This document shows, piece by piece, positions 14,544 through 22,744 of a stretch of DNA of 64,000 bases (the first letter of the stretch is position 1; each line of letters begins with the position of its first letter). The notes under the pieces are model-generated. The model was not told the origin of the DNA. It searched no databases and saw nothing but the letters and a program-made list of their open reading frames with translations. A program made the position numbers and the translations under genes. This DNA is from Acidiferrimicrobium sp. IK (lineage in GTDB: Bacteria; Actinomycetota; Acidimicrobiia; Acidimicrobiales; Palsa-688), in the NCBI RefSeq assembly GCF_025499425.1, contig NZ_JAIMCB010000008.1, forward strand, positions 186,001 through 250,000, written 5' to 3'.

Positions 14544-15581
14544 TCAGGCGAGCGGGCGGGTGGCCGCCAACAGGTCGGGGGCGGCCACCGGGTCGGTCCG
14601 GACGTCCGCCCCGGTGTAGGGGGCGTCGATCATGTGGGTGGCGTCGACGGCGATGCCGACGTGGTGGATCGTCGCCGACGACGTCCCGTAGAACACCAGG
14701 TCGCCGGGCTCCAGCCCGGTGAGGGGCACCCGGGCCGCGGCGGTGGCGGCGTACTGGGCGGCGGCGTCGTGGGTCAGGCGGACCCCGGCCTCGGCGTAGG
14801 CCGCCTCGACCAGCCCGGAGCAGTCCCACGACCACGGCCCGGCGCCGCCCCACTGGTAGGGCCGCCCGATCTGGGACCGGGCGAAGGTCAGCACCGCGGC
14901 GACGCCCCCCGCCGCGCGGCCCGGCCCCTGACCCTGCCCCTGCTGTTGGGGGAGCGCCGCGGCGGAGCGGGATTGGCGGTAGCCGGCCGCCAGGGCCAGG
15001 ACCTGCGCGACGTAGCGAGGGTCGTGGTTGTAGGCGAACACCGCTCCGCTCGGGTCGGTGGCGCCGCCGTTGGCCGCCAGCATCCTGGCGGTGGACGCCA
15101 CCGCGTCGGCCGGGTCCCACGGGTCGGCGATCCCGTCCCCGTCGCCGTCGGTGGCGTACCCCTGGCCGTCGGCGGCGGGAGGGCCGGGCTGGATGATCGC
15201 GCCGAGTGGCAGTCCCCGCCGCCACGTCCCGGGGAGGAACTGGCCCGGGCCCTCGGCGCCGGCGCTGTTGCGGGTACCGGGGGGGCACCCGGCGAGCTGG
15301 CTCTGGCCGAAGTCGCACTCGACCCGGTAGATCCCGGCCAGCACGTCCCACCCGACGCCGTAGGCCGCCGCGGCCCGGTCGAAGGCGGCCAGGTAGACGG
15401 GAGGGATGTCCGACACCGCCGCTGCGCCCGCCGCTGCGGCCGGGGGCGCTTCGGTGGCGGGCTGCCCCGAGGCGGCCAGCGGGAGCACCGCCACGAGCAT
15501 GGCGGCCGCCGCCGCGCCCGCGGCCGCCATGCCGCCGGTGGCGGCCAGCCCCCCAGCGAAGACCCGCGCGGCGCGAGTCAC
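14544..15581 (-). CDS. Lytic transglycosylase plus NlpC/P60 endopeptidase
   Basis: 345 residues: an N-terminal membrane anchor or signal (10-38), a goose-lysozyme/SLT-like transglycosylase domain (about 60-200) with catalytic Glu88 (YRVECDFG) and the GAEGPGQFLPGTW motif, a Gln/Gly linker, and an NlpC/P60 domain (225-345) with Cys254 (WDCSGLV) and His307/His316. This two-enzyme layout is typical of the wall-drilling proteins of Gram-positive conjugation systems (Tn916 Orf14/TcpG type). GTG 15581 overlaps the stop of the preceding VirB8-like gene by 4 bases. No coupling protein or relaxase is in the window. Confidence 0.88.
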   Translation of the reverse strand: MTRAARVFAGGLAATGGMAAAGAAAAAMLVAVLPLAASGQPATEAPPAAAAGAAAVSDIPPVYLAAFDRAAAAYGVGWDVLAGIYRVECDFGQSQLAGCPPGTRNSAGAEGPGQFLPGTWRRGLPLGAIIQPGPPAADGQGYATDGDGDGIADPWDPADAVASTARMLAANGGATDPSGAVFAYNHDPRYVAQVLALAAGYRQSRSAAALPQQQGQGQGPGRAAGGVAAVLTFARSQIGRPYQWGGAGPWSWDCSGLVEAAYAEAGVRLTHDAAAQYAATAAARVPLTGLEPGDLVFYGTSSATIHHVGIAVDATHMIDAPYTGADVRTDPVAAPDLLAATRPLA

Positions 15582-16171
15582 TGCTGCACGTGGGCTATCA
15601 CCCACCCCGACGGTGACGGGACCGCCAGGACCTCCATCGCCCACCGGGCCGAGACCGGGGCCGCGCCCCGGGAGCTGACGGTCACCGGGGCGGTCACCGC
15701 CAGGCCGATCCCGGTCCCGGAGCGGTCGGCGACGCTGACCGCGGGGGCGCCGACCGCGACCCTCCGCTGCTCGGCGGTGGCCGCCTGGTCCAGGACCGGG
15801 CTGCCGGGTCCCGACGCCAGGGAAGCCGCCAGCGGCGGGGTCACCAGCGGGCGCAGGACGCCAGCGGTGCGGCCGGGGGGATCGCGCCAGTCGTAGCTCC
15901 ACCACGCCACCGCGAAGCGAGCGGCGGTCGCCTCTGCGCCCGCCACCGCCCCGGGCGCCGCCGACCCGCCGGGCGCCGACCCGGCCGGCGACCACCGGGC
16001 CCGGGTAGCCGGGCCTGCGGCCGGGGCTCGGCCCGCGCCGGGGTCACCGCGGTGGATCCACACCACCCCCGCCGCCACCGCCGCCAGACCCACCAGCCAC
16101 CAACGCCGCCTCCGCCGACGCCGGCTCGCCCGGCACCCCCACCGATCCAAACCCCTATAAGCATTTTTCAT
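15578..16171 (-). CDS. VirB8/TcpC-like membrane protein
   Basis: 197 residues: an Arg-rich N-terminus (RRRRRRRWW), one membrane helix at about 24-41, a Pro/Ala/Gly linker, then an exported domain from about 80 (TAARFAVAWWSYDW and later RRVAVGAPAVSVADRSGTG, TAPVTVSSRG, WVIAHVQQ) that reads like the NTF2-type domain of TcpC/VirB8 conjugation proteins. It is coupled to the lytic transglycosylase gene by a 4-base overlap. TAGAAT (16180-16185) lies eight bases before ATG 16171 with no ribosome site, so the transcript is likely leaderless. The fold assignment is by resemblance only. Confidence 0.6.
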   Translation of the reverse strand: MKNAYRGLDRWGCRASRRRRRRRWWLVGLAAVAAGVVWIHRGDPGAGRAPAAGPATRARWSPAGSAPGGSAAPGAVAGAEATAARFAVAWWSYDWRDPPGRTAGVLRPLVTPPLAASLASGPGSPVLDQAATAEQRRVAVGAPAVSVADRSGTGIGLAVTAPVTVSSRGAAPVSARWAMEVLAVPSPSGWVIAHVQQ

Positions 16172-16298
16172 AGTGTTTCATTCTATCTCGTGTCGAGGGA
16201 TGGTGGGGGTTGCGGCCCGGTACGCTGCCCGGTTGCCATCTCCACCCAGGCGGCCTTCGGTGTCCCACCAGCCCCCGTCACCCAGCCAGGAAGGCCCG

Positions 16299-17108
16299 AT
16301 GCAGGACTGGATCGCCGACTACCACGTGGTACGGCCCCTCGACGATCCGGCCCGCCCCGGCTCGCGGTTCGTCGCGCTGGCCCCGCCCCGCCTCGACCTC
16401 GACGGCCGCCCCGTCGTGATCGAGGTCGGTCCCGGCGAGCCGGCGGACCTGCTCCCCGACCTGAGCCGCTGGGCCGCGGCGGCGGCGCGCGCCGCCGCGG
16501 GCGACCCGGGCCGCTCGGCGCTGGCGGTGCCCCTAGAGGTGGGTCCGTTGGACGCGGCCGCCGGCGGCCCCGGACCGGGCGGCACCGACGCGCAGATGTG
16601 GCTGTCGCGGCTGGCCGACGTCGAGGACCGGCCCGGAGCCGACCCGGTGGTCATCGTGGCCGGCGCGGCCCGGGGCCTGGCCACCCTGCACGAAGCTGGC
16701 GGGGTGCACGGCGCGATCTCCGCTGGGCGGATGCTGACCACCCCCGACGGCGGGGTCCTCGACCTTCCGCCGCTCACCGGTCCTGCCACTCCTGGGCTGG
16801 TCGCCCGGGTGTCGGAACCCGGTCAGCTCGACGGTCTGGCCCCCGAAGTGGCCCGGGGTGAGCCGCCGAGCGCCGCGTCGGACGTGTGGGCGCTCGGGGC
16901 GTGCCTTCACACCGCGGTCACCGGGCGGAGGGTCCACCCCGACCTGGACCGGGCTGTGCTGCTCAACGCGCTGCAGCGGGTGGTGTTCGAGCCGGCCCGG
17001 ATCGACGCCGGCGATCTCACCGAGATCCTGTCGGCCTGCTGCCAGGCCGACCCTTCGCAGCGTCCCTCCGCGGCGGCGGTGGCCGCCGGTTTGGCGGGGC
17101 TGCGATGA
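16299..17108 (+). CDS. Protein-kinase-like pseudokinase
   Basis: 269 residues with the outline of a Ser/Thr kinase C-lobe but without its catalytic residues. The HRD loop is replaced by GVHGAISAGRM, DFG by VLDLPPL, and the VAIK lysine is missing (RPVVIEVG). APEVARGE and SDVWALGACLHTAVTGR, which shape the substrate lobe, are kept, as is the closing QRPSA. It cannot phosphorylate by the usual mechanism and is probably a scaffold. AGGAAGG precedes ATG 16299. Its stop overlaps the start of the FHA-domain gene (ATGA), a natural partner for phospho-signalling, and it is divergent from the VirB8-like gene. Confidence 0.75.
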   Translation: MQDWIADYHVVRPLDDPARPGSRFVALAPPRLDLDGRPVVIEVGPGEPADLLPDLSRWAAAAARAAAGDPGRSALAVPLEVGPLDAAAGGPGPGGTDAQMWLSRLADVEDRPGADPVVIVAGAARGLATLHEAGGVHGAISAGRMLTTPDGGVLDLPPLTGPATPGLVARVSEPGQLDGLAPEVARGEPPSAASDVWALGACLHTAVTGRRVHPDLDRAVLLNALQRVVFEPARIDAGDLTEILSACCQADPSQRPSAAAVAAGLAGLR

Positions 17109-18559
17109 CCGGGCGGGTGGAGGTCATGTCCGGGCCCGGCGTGGTCATGCGCTACGGCCGGCTGTGCGTGTGGGCCGGCGCCCGCAGCTCCGACGCCCTG
17201 CTGCAGTTCCTCGGTCAGTCGGCGCGCAACCTGGGGCCCTCGGCGCGGGGCGGGGCGCTGCTCGCCGAGCACGTCGCGGGGGTGCTCGAGCGCGGCGACC
17301 CCGAACCCGACGCCGCGTTCGTCACCCTCGGGCCTGACGGCGCCGGCGGTTACGTCGCTTTGCTCCACGGGCCGGTCCGGGCGTGGACCGGCGTGCAGTG
17401 GGTTGAGCCCCCGGTGTCGCCGGGCTGGCAGCGGGTCGCGTTCGCGCCGGCGCCGGTCGTTCTGGCCGGCTCCGCCAGCAGCCAGCCCGCGCCGGGCGGC
17501 TCCCACCCGGCGCTGGACCTCGAGACCGGCACGGTGCCCGGCGGAGGCTTCGCGCTCATCGACGCCGACCCCTCCGCCCCCTCCCCCGCCGGCGACGACA
17601 CCGCGGGCCCCGCCCCGGTATCGGCTCCGACGCCGACGGGTGCCACCCCGGCGGTGGTCGCCGCGGCGGCTGCCGCGGCCAGCGACGCCGCGAACACGGC
17701 CTCCCCGGTCGGGTCGGTGGATCCGGGCGGCCCGGGCGGCGAGGACATCGTGGCGGTGGCGTTCGCTGCGCCGGACCGCCCCGACCCCGGCCCCCGAGGC
17801 CACTGGGGCGGCCCGGGCGGGCGGGCCCCTGAGCCCGACGACGCCCGCGACACGCCGACCGCGGTTCTGTCCGTTCCGGGCGCGCCGAGCGACGCGGCCA
17901 CCGCCATGACCGTCGCGCTGCCCCACCCCGTCGCGGCGCCCGCCGCCGCGCCGACACCGGGGGACCCGGCCCCGACAGGGCCGGGCCCGGCCCCGGCGCG
18001 GCCCCGCCCGCACGGCGCCATCGGCCTGCTCCCCCCGCCCGGCGGCCTGGTGCCAGGACCGCCGGTAGGCCCGGTTGGGTCGGTGCCGGTGGTGCGCGGC
18101 GTGCGCTGCGCCAGGGGCCACTTCAACCACCCGGAGGTGACGGTGTGCGTCTGCTGCGGTGAGGCGGTCGGCGCCGCGGTCGGCGCCGCTCCGGCGGTGG
18201 TCAGCGGTCCCCGGCCGTCGCTCGGGGTCCTCGTCGTGGACGACGGGTCGATCTACGCGCTGGACCGGCCCTACCTCCTGGGGAGCCGGGTCTCCGACGA
18301 CCCGGCGGTCACCGGCGGCAGCGCCCGGGCGTTGATGCTGCGCGGGGAGCGGGTCGCGGCGGTCCACGCCGAGATCCGCCTGAGCGACTGGACCCTCTCG
18401 GTGCTCGACCGGGCGTCGAGCGGATCGACCCACGTGTTGCTCCCCGGAGCGGATGGCTGGAGCGCGCTGGCCCCGTTCCAGCCGACGGTCCTGCCTCCCG
18501 GCGCGCACATCGCGGTCGGTTCCCGGGTCCTGACCTTCGTCAGCCCCTGGCCCGGCTGA
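17105..18559 (+). CDS. FHA-domain and zinc-ribbon protein
   Basis: 484 residues. Residues 1-110 form a compact N-terminal region (VMRYGRLCVWAG, LLAEHVAGVLERGD) resembling the start of PP2C-like proteins but not assignable. Residues 120-330 are Pro/Ala/Gly-rich and probably disordered. A zinc ribbon follows (CARGHFN, then CVCCG), then a C-terminal FHA fold (about 385-480) with VHAEIRLSDW and DRASSGSTHV. The Arg and Ser that hold phosphothreonine in most FHA domains are not in their usual places, so phosphate binding is doubtful. It is translationally coupled to the pseudokinase. Confidence 0.7.
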   Translation: MTGRVEVMSGPGVVMRYGRLCVWAGARSSDALLQFLGQSARNLGPSARGGALLAEHVAGVLERGDPEPDAAFVTLGPDGAGGYVALLHGPVRAWTGVQWVEPPVSPGWQRVAFAPAPVVLAGSASSQPAPGGSHPALDLETGTVPGGGFALIDADPSAPSPAGDDTAGPAPVSAPTPTGATPAVVAAAAAAASDAANTASPVGSVDPGGPGGEDIVAVAFAAPDRPDPGPRGHWGGPGGRAPEPDDARDTPTAVLSVPGAPSDAATAMTVALPHPVAAPAAAPTPGDPAPTGPGPAPARPRPHGAIGLLPPPGGLVPGPPVGPVGSVPVVRGVRCARGHFNHPEVTVCVCCGEAVGAAVGAAPAVVSGPRPSLGVLVVDDGSIYALDRPYLLGSRVSDDPAVTGGSARALMLRGERVAAVHAEIRLSDWTLSVLDRASSGSTHVLLPGADGWSALAPFQPTVLPPGAHIAVGSRVLTFVSPWPG

Positions 18560-18577
18560 ACCCGTGCCGGCCGGGCG

Positions 18578-18937
18578 CTAGTGGATCAGCGACTCGTACT
18601 GGGGGCAAAACGACGCCACCGCGGCGGTGATCACCGCCCCCAAGTCGGCGGTCGGCACCGGGTGGCTGCCCTGGATGAGCACCAGGCGGTCGGCCAGCTG
18701 CTGGTAGGACACCCCGCTGCGGAAGCCGTCGCAGGCGGCGTGCCCGAGACGGATCAGCGACACGTCGCTGCGGTAGGAGCCGATGTCGGGGGCGTTGCCG
18801 TGGACCGCAGCCAAAAACGCCGAGTCTTGCTGGGTCGCCGCCGCGCTCGTAGACGAGCCGCACCCGAGCGCGACCACCGCCAGCAGGGCGACACCGACCG
18901 ACGACAACAGCCTCCGGTTGCGCACCTCGAAACCCAC
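18578..18937 (-). CDS. DUF732-type lipoprotein
   Basis: 119 residues. The signal peptide ends in a lipobox (VVALGC) so the mature N-terminal Cys would be lipidated outside the membrane. The rest fits DUF732 (DSAFLAAVHG, then HAACDGFRSGVSYQQLADRL, ending VASFCPQYESL), with the two Cys residues that usually form a disulfide. GTG 18937 is chosen for the GGGAGGA nine bases upstream; starting at 18982 would add an unusual polar leader. It is convergent with the FHA gene 18 bp away. Function of DUF732 proteins is unknown. Confidence 0.75.
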   Translation of the reverse strand: MGFEVRNRRLLSSVGVALLAVVALGCGSSTSAAATQQDSAFLAAVHGNAPDIGSYRSDVSLIRLGHAACDGFRSGVSYQQLADRLVLIQGSHPVPTADLGAVITAAVASFCPQYESLIH

Positions 18938-19001
18938 CCTCTGTGTCCTCCCGGCTCGCTCGCGCCGCAGCCCGCGGATCATAGGCCCGGCGGCCGGTCC
19001 G

Positions 19002-19835
19002 CTACGCGCTGGCCGGGGTCGACCCGGCGGTCACCTCCGCCACCCAGTCGTCGATCAGGCGCCGGGCGATGCTCAACCGGGGCGGCACCGGCGGCAGGTC
19101 ATCGGCCCGCCACCAGTGAGCTTCGAGGATCTCCTTGCCGTCGGGGGCCAGCTCACCCGACTCCCACTCGGCGCTAAACCCGATCATCACCGAGTGCGGG
19201 AACGGCCACGGCTGGCTGGCCACGTAGCGCGGCTCCCGGAGCTTGATGCCGACCTCCTCGAACACCTCGCGGTGGACCGCCTCCTCGAGCGTCTCGCCGG
19301 GCTCGACGAACCCGGCCAGAGCCGAGAACATCCGGCCCCGGAACCGGTTTCCTTGCGCCAGCAGGGCCTCCTCCCCCCGCCGGACGAGGACGATGATCGC
19401 CGGCGCCAGGCGCGGGTAGTTCGACAGCCCGCACGCCGGGCAGCGCAGCGCCCGCTCGCCCTCGGCCCGCTCCGTCGGGGTGGCGCACCGCCCGCAGAAC
19501 CGGTGGGTGCGCACCCACTCCACCAGTTGCACCGCCCGCCCTGCGAGGGTCCACTCCTCCTGCGGCCACTGCCCGCCGAGGGACCGCAGCTCCTGCCACC
19601 AAAGCTCGCCCGGCGCCTCCGTGGAGCGCTCCACCCCGGCGGCCCAGCACGGCTGGCCGTCCAACGCGCCGAGGTACACCGGATCGGCGTCGGGCACCAG
19701 CCCGAGGCTGGCCGGGTCCGCGTCGGGCAGGCCGCCCTCGGGGGTCGTCAGAAGCTCGCCGTGACGCACCACGTACCAGCGCGACGGTCCGTCGGCCCCG
19801 GGGGGCGGGGCGACGTCAGGGACGAAGGTAGGCAT
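19002..19835 (-). CDS. nudC: NudC: NAD(H) pyrophosphatase / RNA deNADding Nudix hydrolase
   Basis: 277 residues. The zinc ribbon has CGRCA and CPACG; the Nudix box is complete (GFVEPGETLEEAVHREVFEEVGI in segments) and is followed by the NudC-specific SQPWPFPHSVMIGF. The enzyme splits NAD(H) to NMN(H) and AMP and removes NAD caps from RNA. An N-terminal domain of about 100 residues precedes it, as in other family members. It lies in a minus-strand run with the 2OG oxygenase, 41 bp downstream of it. Confidence 0.93.
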   Translation of the reverse strand: MPTFVPDVAPPPGADGPSRWYVVRHGELLTTPEGGLPDADPASLGLVPDADPVYLGALDGQPCWAAGVERSTEAPGELWWQELRSLGGQWPQEEWTLAGRAVQLVEWVRTHRFCGRCATPTERAEGERALRCPACGLSNYPRLAPAIIVLVRRGEEALLAQGNRFRGRMFSALAGFVEPGETLEEAVHREVFEEVGIKLREPRYVASQPWPFPHSVMIGFSAEWESGELAPDGKEILEAHWWRADDLPPVPPRLSIARRLIDDWVAEVTAGSTPASA

Positions 19836-19876
19836 CCCCTGTCACTACCACGCCCGGCCCGGCCCGACCCCTCGGG

Positions 19877-20704
19877 TCAGCCGCCGCGCTTGTAGATGTG
19901 GCTGGTGCGGCGCACCCCTTCGGCCCGCAGCCGCCGCAAACCCATCCGCAGCGCGGCGTCCGCCCGCAGCAGCGCGTCCAGGCCCCGGTCGCCGGGCCGG
20001 GCCCGGAACGACGTCACGTGGAAACGGTCGTCGTCGCGCAGCGGGCGGGGCGAGAAGTAGTAGTTGGACACGCACCGGCGGGCCGGGCCGGCGCCGACCG
20101 GGCTGACCGAGTGCAGCGACCCGCCGTGGGTCTCCATCACCACCAGCCGGTTGAAGTCGCTCGGGATGGTCACCCGCCCGCGGCCCATCCCCTGCGGCCA
20201 AAGCTCCAGGTTGCCGCCCTGGTCGGCGTGGCGGTCCGGGGTGACGTAGTAGAGGAGGTTGAGCACCCGCCACCGGTCCCGCTCGGCGTCGTGGCTGTTG
20301 TCGAGGTGGGGGTGCAGGTAGTGGCCGGGCTCCATCGACGAGACCCCGCCGGCGTAGAGCTGCGCGTCGGGGAGCAGCTCGGGGATCCCGGTGATCCGGC
20401 CGACCGCGGCGACCACCCGCGGGTCTTGGAACGCGTAGGTGACCTCCTCGATCAGCGGGTCGAAACGGTCCATCTGCACGCCGATGTACTTCAGCTCCCG
20501 GATCGACTTGTGCAGCTCCAGGCGGTCCTCGCCGGGGAAGGCCGCGGCGACGGCCCGGGCGTCGTCGTCGGGGAGCAGGCCGTCGACGCAGAAGTGGCGG
20601 ATCGTCCCGCTGGCCGCCCAGCCAGCCGCGAGCTGGTCCCCGTCGGCCTCCAGCCGGGACGCGATGTGGCCGGCCAGGGTCTGGCGGGTGCTCGACACGG
20701 TCAT
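19877..20704 (-). CDS. 2-oxoglutarate/Fe(II) oxygenase, prolyl-4-hydroxylase-like
   Basis: 275 residues. The iron triad is visible as His-x-Asp in HPHLDNSH and a later His in GGSLHSVSPV; the Arg that salt-bridges 2-oxoglutarate is likely in RRCVSNYYFSPRP. The fold and spacing match the 2OG-FeII_Oxy family close to prolyl hydroxylases. The substrate is unknown and could be a protein or small molecule. TAGCCT (20711-20716) precedes ATG 20704 by six bases, so the mRNA is probably leaderless. It is divergent from the truncated haemoglobin gene. Confidence 0.85.
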   Translation of the reverse strand: MTVSSTRQTLAGHIASRLEADGDQLAAGWAASGTIRHFCVDGLLPDDDARAVAAAFPGEDRLELHKSIRELKYIGVQMDRFDPLIEEVTYAFQDPRVVAAVGRITGIPELLPDAQLYAGGVSSMEPGHYLHPHLDNSHDAERDRWRVLNLLYYVTPDRHADQGGNLELWPQGMGRGRVTIPSDFNRLVVMETHGGSLHSVSPVGAGPARRCVSNYYFSPRPLRDDDRFHVTSFRARPGDRGLDALLRADAALRMGLRRLRAEGVRRTSHIYKRGG

Positions 20705-20766
20705 CGGGCCAGGCTACGGGCTGGCGAGCGGGCGAGCAGGGCGGCGCGGGGTGCCATGCTGGAGGG

Positions 20767-21150
20767 GTGCAGTCCACCATGTACGACCGCGTCGGCGGCA
20801 CCCCGTTCTTCGACGAGCTGACCAAACGCTTCTACGAGGGAGTGGCCGCCGACCCGGTGCTGGCGCCGCTTTACCCGTCGGACCCCGACGAGTTCGAGCA
20901 GGCCCGGGTCAACCTGTTGTGGTTCTTGGTCCAGTACTGGGGCGGACCGGCGACCTACAGCGAGGAGCGCGGCCACCCGAAGCTGCGCTTGCGTCACGCC
21001 CCTTTCGTCATCGGCGCCGCGGAGCGCGACGCGTGGCTGGCCCACATGACCGAGGCGGTGCGCGCCGCGGGCCTGTCGCCCCTCGACGAGGCTCAGATGC
21101 TGACCTACTTCCAGGCGTCCGCGGCGCACATGGTCAACGCCGCGGAGTAG
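20767..21150 (+). CDS. glbO: Group II truncated haemoglobin (trHbO-like)
   Basis: 127 residues of the 2-on-2 globin family. MYDRVGGTPFFDELTKRFYEGV and QYWGGPATYSEERGHP with LRHAPFVIG are characteristic of group II, including the aromatic residues around the haem pocket and the proximal His in the RHAPF segment. Such proteins bind O2 and help detoxify NO or peroxide in actinobacteria. GTG 20767 or ATG 20779 could start it; GGAGGGG at 20761 is too near the GTG, so the ATG with 13-base spacing is a fair alternative. Confidence 0.92.
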   Translation: MQSTMYDRVGGTPFFDELTKRFYEGVAADPVLAPLYPSDPDEFEQARVNLLWFLVQYWGGPATYSEERGHPKLRLRHAPFVIGAAERDAWLAHMTEAVRAAGLSPLDEAQMLTYFQASAAHMVNAAE

Positions 21151-21194
21151 AAGTCGGGGAAATCGGGGCGGTTCGGCGCCGCCGCGCCGTGGAC

Positions 21195-21382
21195 TATCAT
21201 GCCCGGCGTTCGGCGACAGCCCCGACCCGGAGGAGGTGACGTACGTGAGCACAGGCGAGCCCCCCAGTAGCCCGTACCGATCCTCATCTCCCGGGCCCGC
21301 CCGCCGCCGCGCCAGCACCGACTGACGGGGACGCCGGCAGGGACCCGTTCCCTTATTGGCGACGCTTCCTGCGAGGTCGGAC
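21195..21382 (+). promoter_or_regulatory. Leader region of the MgtE-sensor/Nramp operon
   Basis: TATCAT (21195-21200) is a good -10 candidate with a weak -35 (TTCGGC about 17 bp upstream). The RNA would then run about 175 bases before ATG 21383 and contains the 26-codon ORF at 21245 behind GGAGGAGG. No known Mg or Mn riboswitch pattern is obvious to me. Confidence 0.4.
21245..21325 (+). CDS. Possible Pro-rich 26-residue leader peptide upstream of metal transport genes
   Basis: GTG 21245 follows GGAGGAGG (21229-21236) by eight bases. The peptide begins VSTGEPPSSPYRSSSPGPAR and ends RRASTD: Glu-Pro-Pro near the start, five prolines and an Arg-Arg-Arg run. It lies 57 bp upstream of the MgtE-like gene. 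The Salmonella mgtA leader peptide MgtL is likewise short, with Glu-Pro and repeated Pro followed by three Arg, and controls expression by magnesium. The resemblance is in composition and position, not proven homology. Confidence 0.45.
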   Translation: MSTGEPPSSPYRSSSPGPARRRASTD

Positions 21383-22744
21383 ATGCCGCTGCGCCCCTCC
21401 CTGCCCCCCGTACACCCCACCCGCTCGCTGCAGACCCGCCGGCGCCACCGCCGCCAGCGGCTCCTCGCGGTCCGCAACGTCCGCGAATCGCTGGTGTCCC
21501 TGGCCGGGATCCTCTCCGGCCCGGTCCTCAACCCCGCCGGCGGCGAGGTCGGCCGCCTCGCCGACGTCGTCGCCCGGTGGGGCGGCGAGGAGTCGTACCC
21601 GCCGGTGACCGGCCTGGTCGTGCGGGTCGGGCGGCGGGTGGTGTTCGCCTCGATCGACCAGGTCGCGTCCGTGCAGAACGGGCGGGTGGAGCTGGCCTCG
21701 GCCCGCGTCGACCTGCTCGACTTCGTCCGGCGCGACGGCGAGGTGATGCTGGCCCGCGACGTGCTCGACCATCAGCTGGTCGACATCGACGGCGTGCAGG
21801 TGATCCGCGCCGCCGACTTGTACCTGGCGTACGTCCCCGGCCCGGCCGGGCGGGCGCTGCGCCTGGTCGGCGCGGACGTGTCGGCCCAGACCCTCCTGCG
21901 CCGCCTCGGCCCCCGCCGGTGGCGGGGCACGCCGACCCCCGAACGGGTCATCGACTGGTCGGCGATCGCCCCCTTCGGCAGCGAGGTCAGCACCATCGCG
22001 CTGCGGACCCGCAGCGACGGGCTGCGCCGGTTGCGGCCCGGCGAGCTGGCCGACCTCCTCGAGGACCTCGGCCGCGACGGCCGCCAGGAGCTGCTGGCCA
22101 GCTTGGAACCCGAGCAGGCCGCCGACGCCCTCGAGGAGATGGACCCCGAGGAGCTGGGCGCCCTGCTCAGGGAGACCGCCCCCGAAGACGCCGCCGAGCT
22201 GCTCGCCCACATGGAACCCGACGAGGCGGTCGACGCCTTGCGGGACCTCGACGAGTCCGAGCGCGAGGAACTCCTCGAGCACATGCCCGACGAGCAGCGC
22301 GAAGAGCTGAGCGAGCTGCTCGACTACGAGGAGGACGAGGCCGGCGGGTTCATGACCACCAACCTGGTCACCGCCACCCGCGACGAGAACGTCGGGGCGC
22401 TAAGGGACCGCCTCCGCGACCAAGCCGAGCACGCCGGCGACCTCGACGGCGTCGTCGTGGTCGACAGCGACGGGCGCCTGGTCGCCGACGTCACCCTCTT
22501 CGCGCTGCTGACCGCGGACGAGGACGCGACGATGGGATCGCTGGTCCAGCACGCCGAACCGGTGTCGGTGCGCACCGGATCGGGGTTCGCGGCGGTGGCC
22601 GACCGGCTCATCGCCACCCGCCACTCGTCGGTGGTGGTGGTCGACGACGACGAGCGCCCGATCGGGCGGATCCTCGCCGATGACCTGATCGACCGGCTGG
22701 TGCCCGAACGGGGCCGCCACCACTTCCCGAGGCTGCTGTCGTGA
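21383..22744 (+). CDS. MgtE N-domain/CBS-domain metal-sensor protein lacking a membrane domain
   Basis: 453 residues. About 45-210 is a PRC-barrel-like region (VGRLADVVARW), 215-325 the MgtE N-terminal helical domain with repeated DPEELGALLRE, EPDEAVDAL type segments, and 335-445 a CBS pair (GGFMTTNLVTATRDENV, SVVVVDDDERPIGRILADD). In MgtE channels this cytosolic part binds Mg2+ and gates the pore, but here no membrane helices follow. The gene overlaps the Nramp-family transporter by 4 bases, so it probably regulates that protein. ATG 21383 follows GAGG by seven bases. Confidence 0.88.
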   Translation: MPLRPSLPPVHPTRSLQTRRRHRRQRLLAVRNVRESLVSLAGILSGPVLNPAGGEVGRLADVVARWGGEESYPPVTGLVVRVGRRVVFASIDQVASVQNGRVELASARVDLLDFVRRDGEVMLARDVLDHQLVDIDGVQVIRAADLYLAYVPGPAGRALRLVGADVSAQTLLRRLGPRRWRGTPTPERVIDWSAIAPFGSEVSTIALRTRSDGLRRLRPGELADLLEDLGRDGRQELLASLEPEQAADALEEMDPEELGALLRETAPEDAAELLAHMEPDEAVDALRDLDESEREELLEHMPDEQREELSELLDYEEDEAGGFMTTNLVTATRDENVGALRDRLRDQAEHAGDLDGVVVVDSDGRLVADVTLFALLTADEDATMGSLVQHAEPVSVRTGSGFAAVADRLIATRHSSVVVVDDDERPIGRILADDLIDRLVPERGRHHFPRLLS

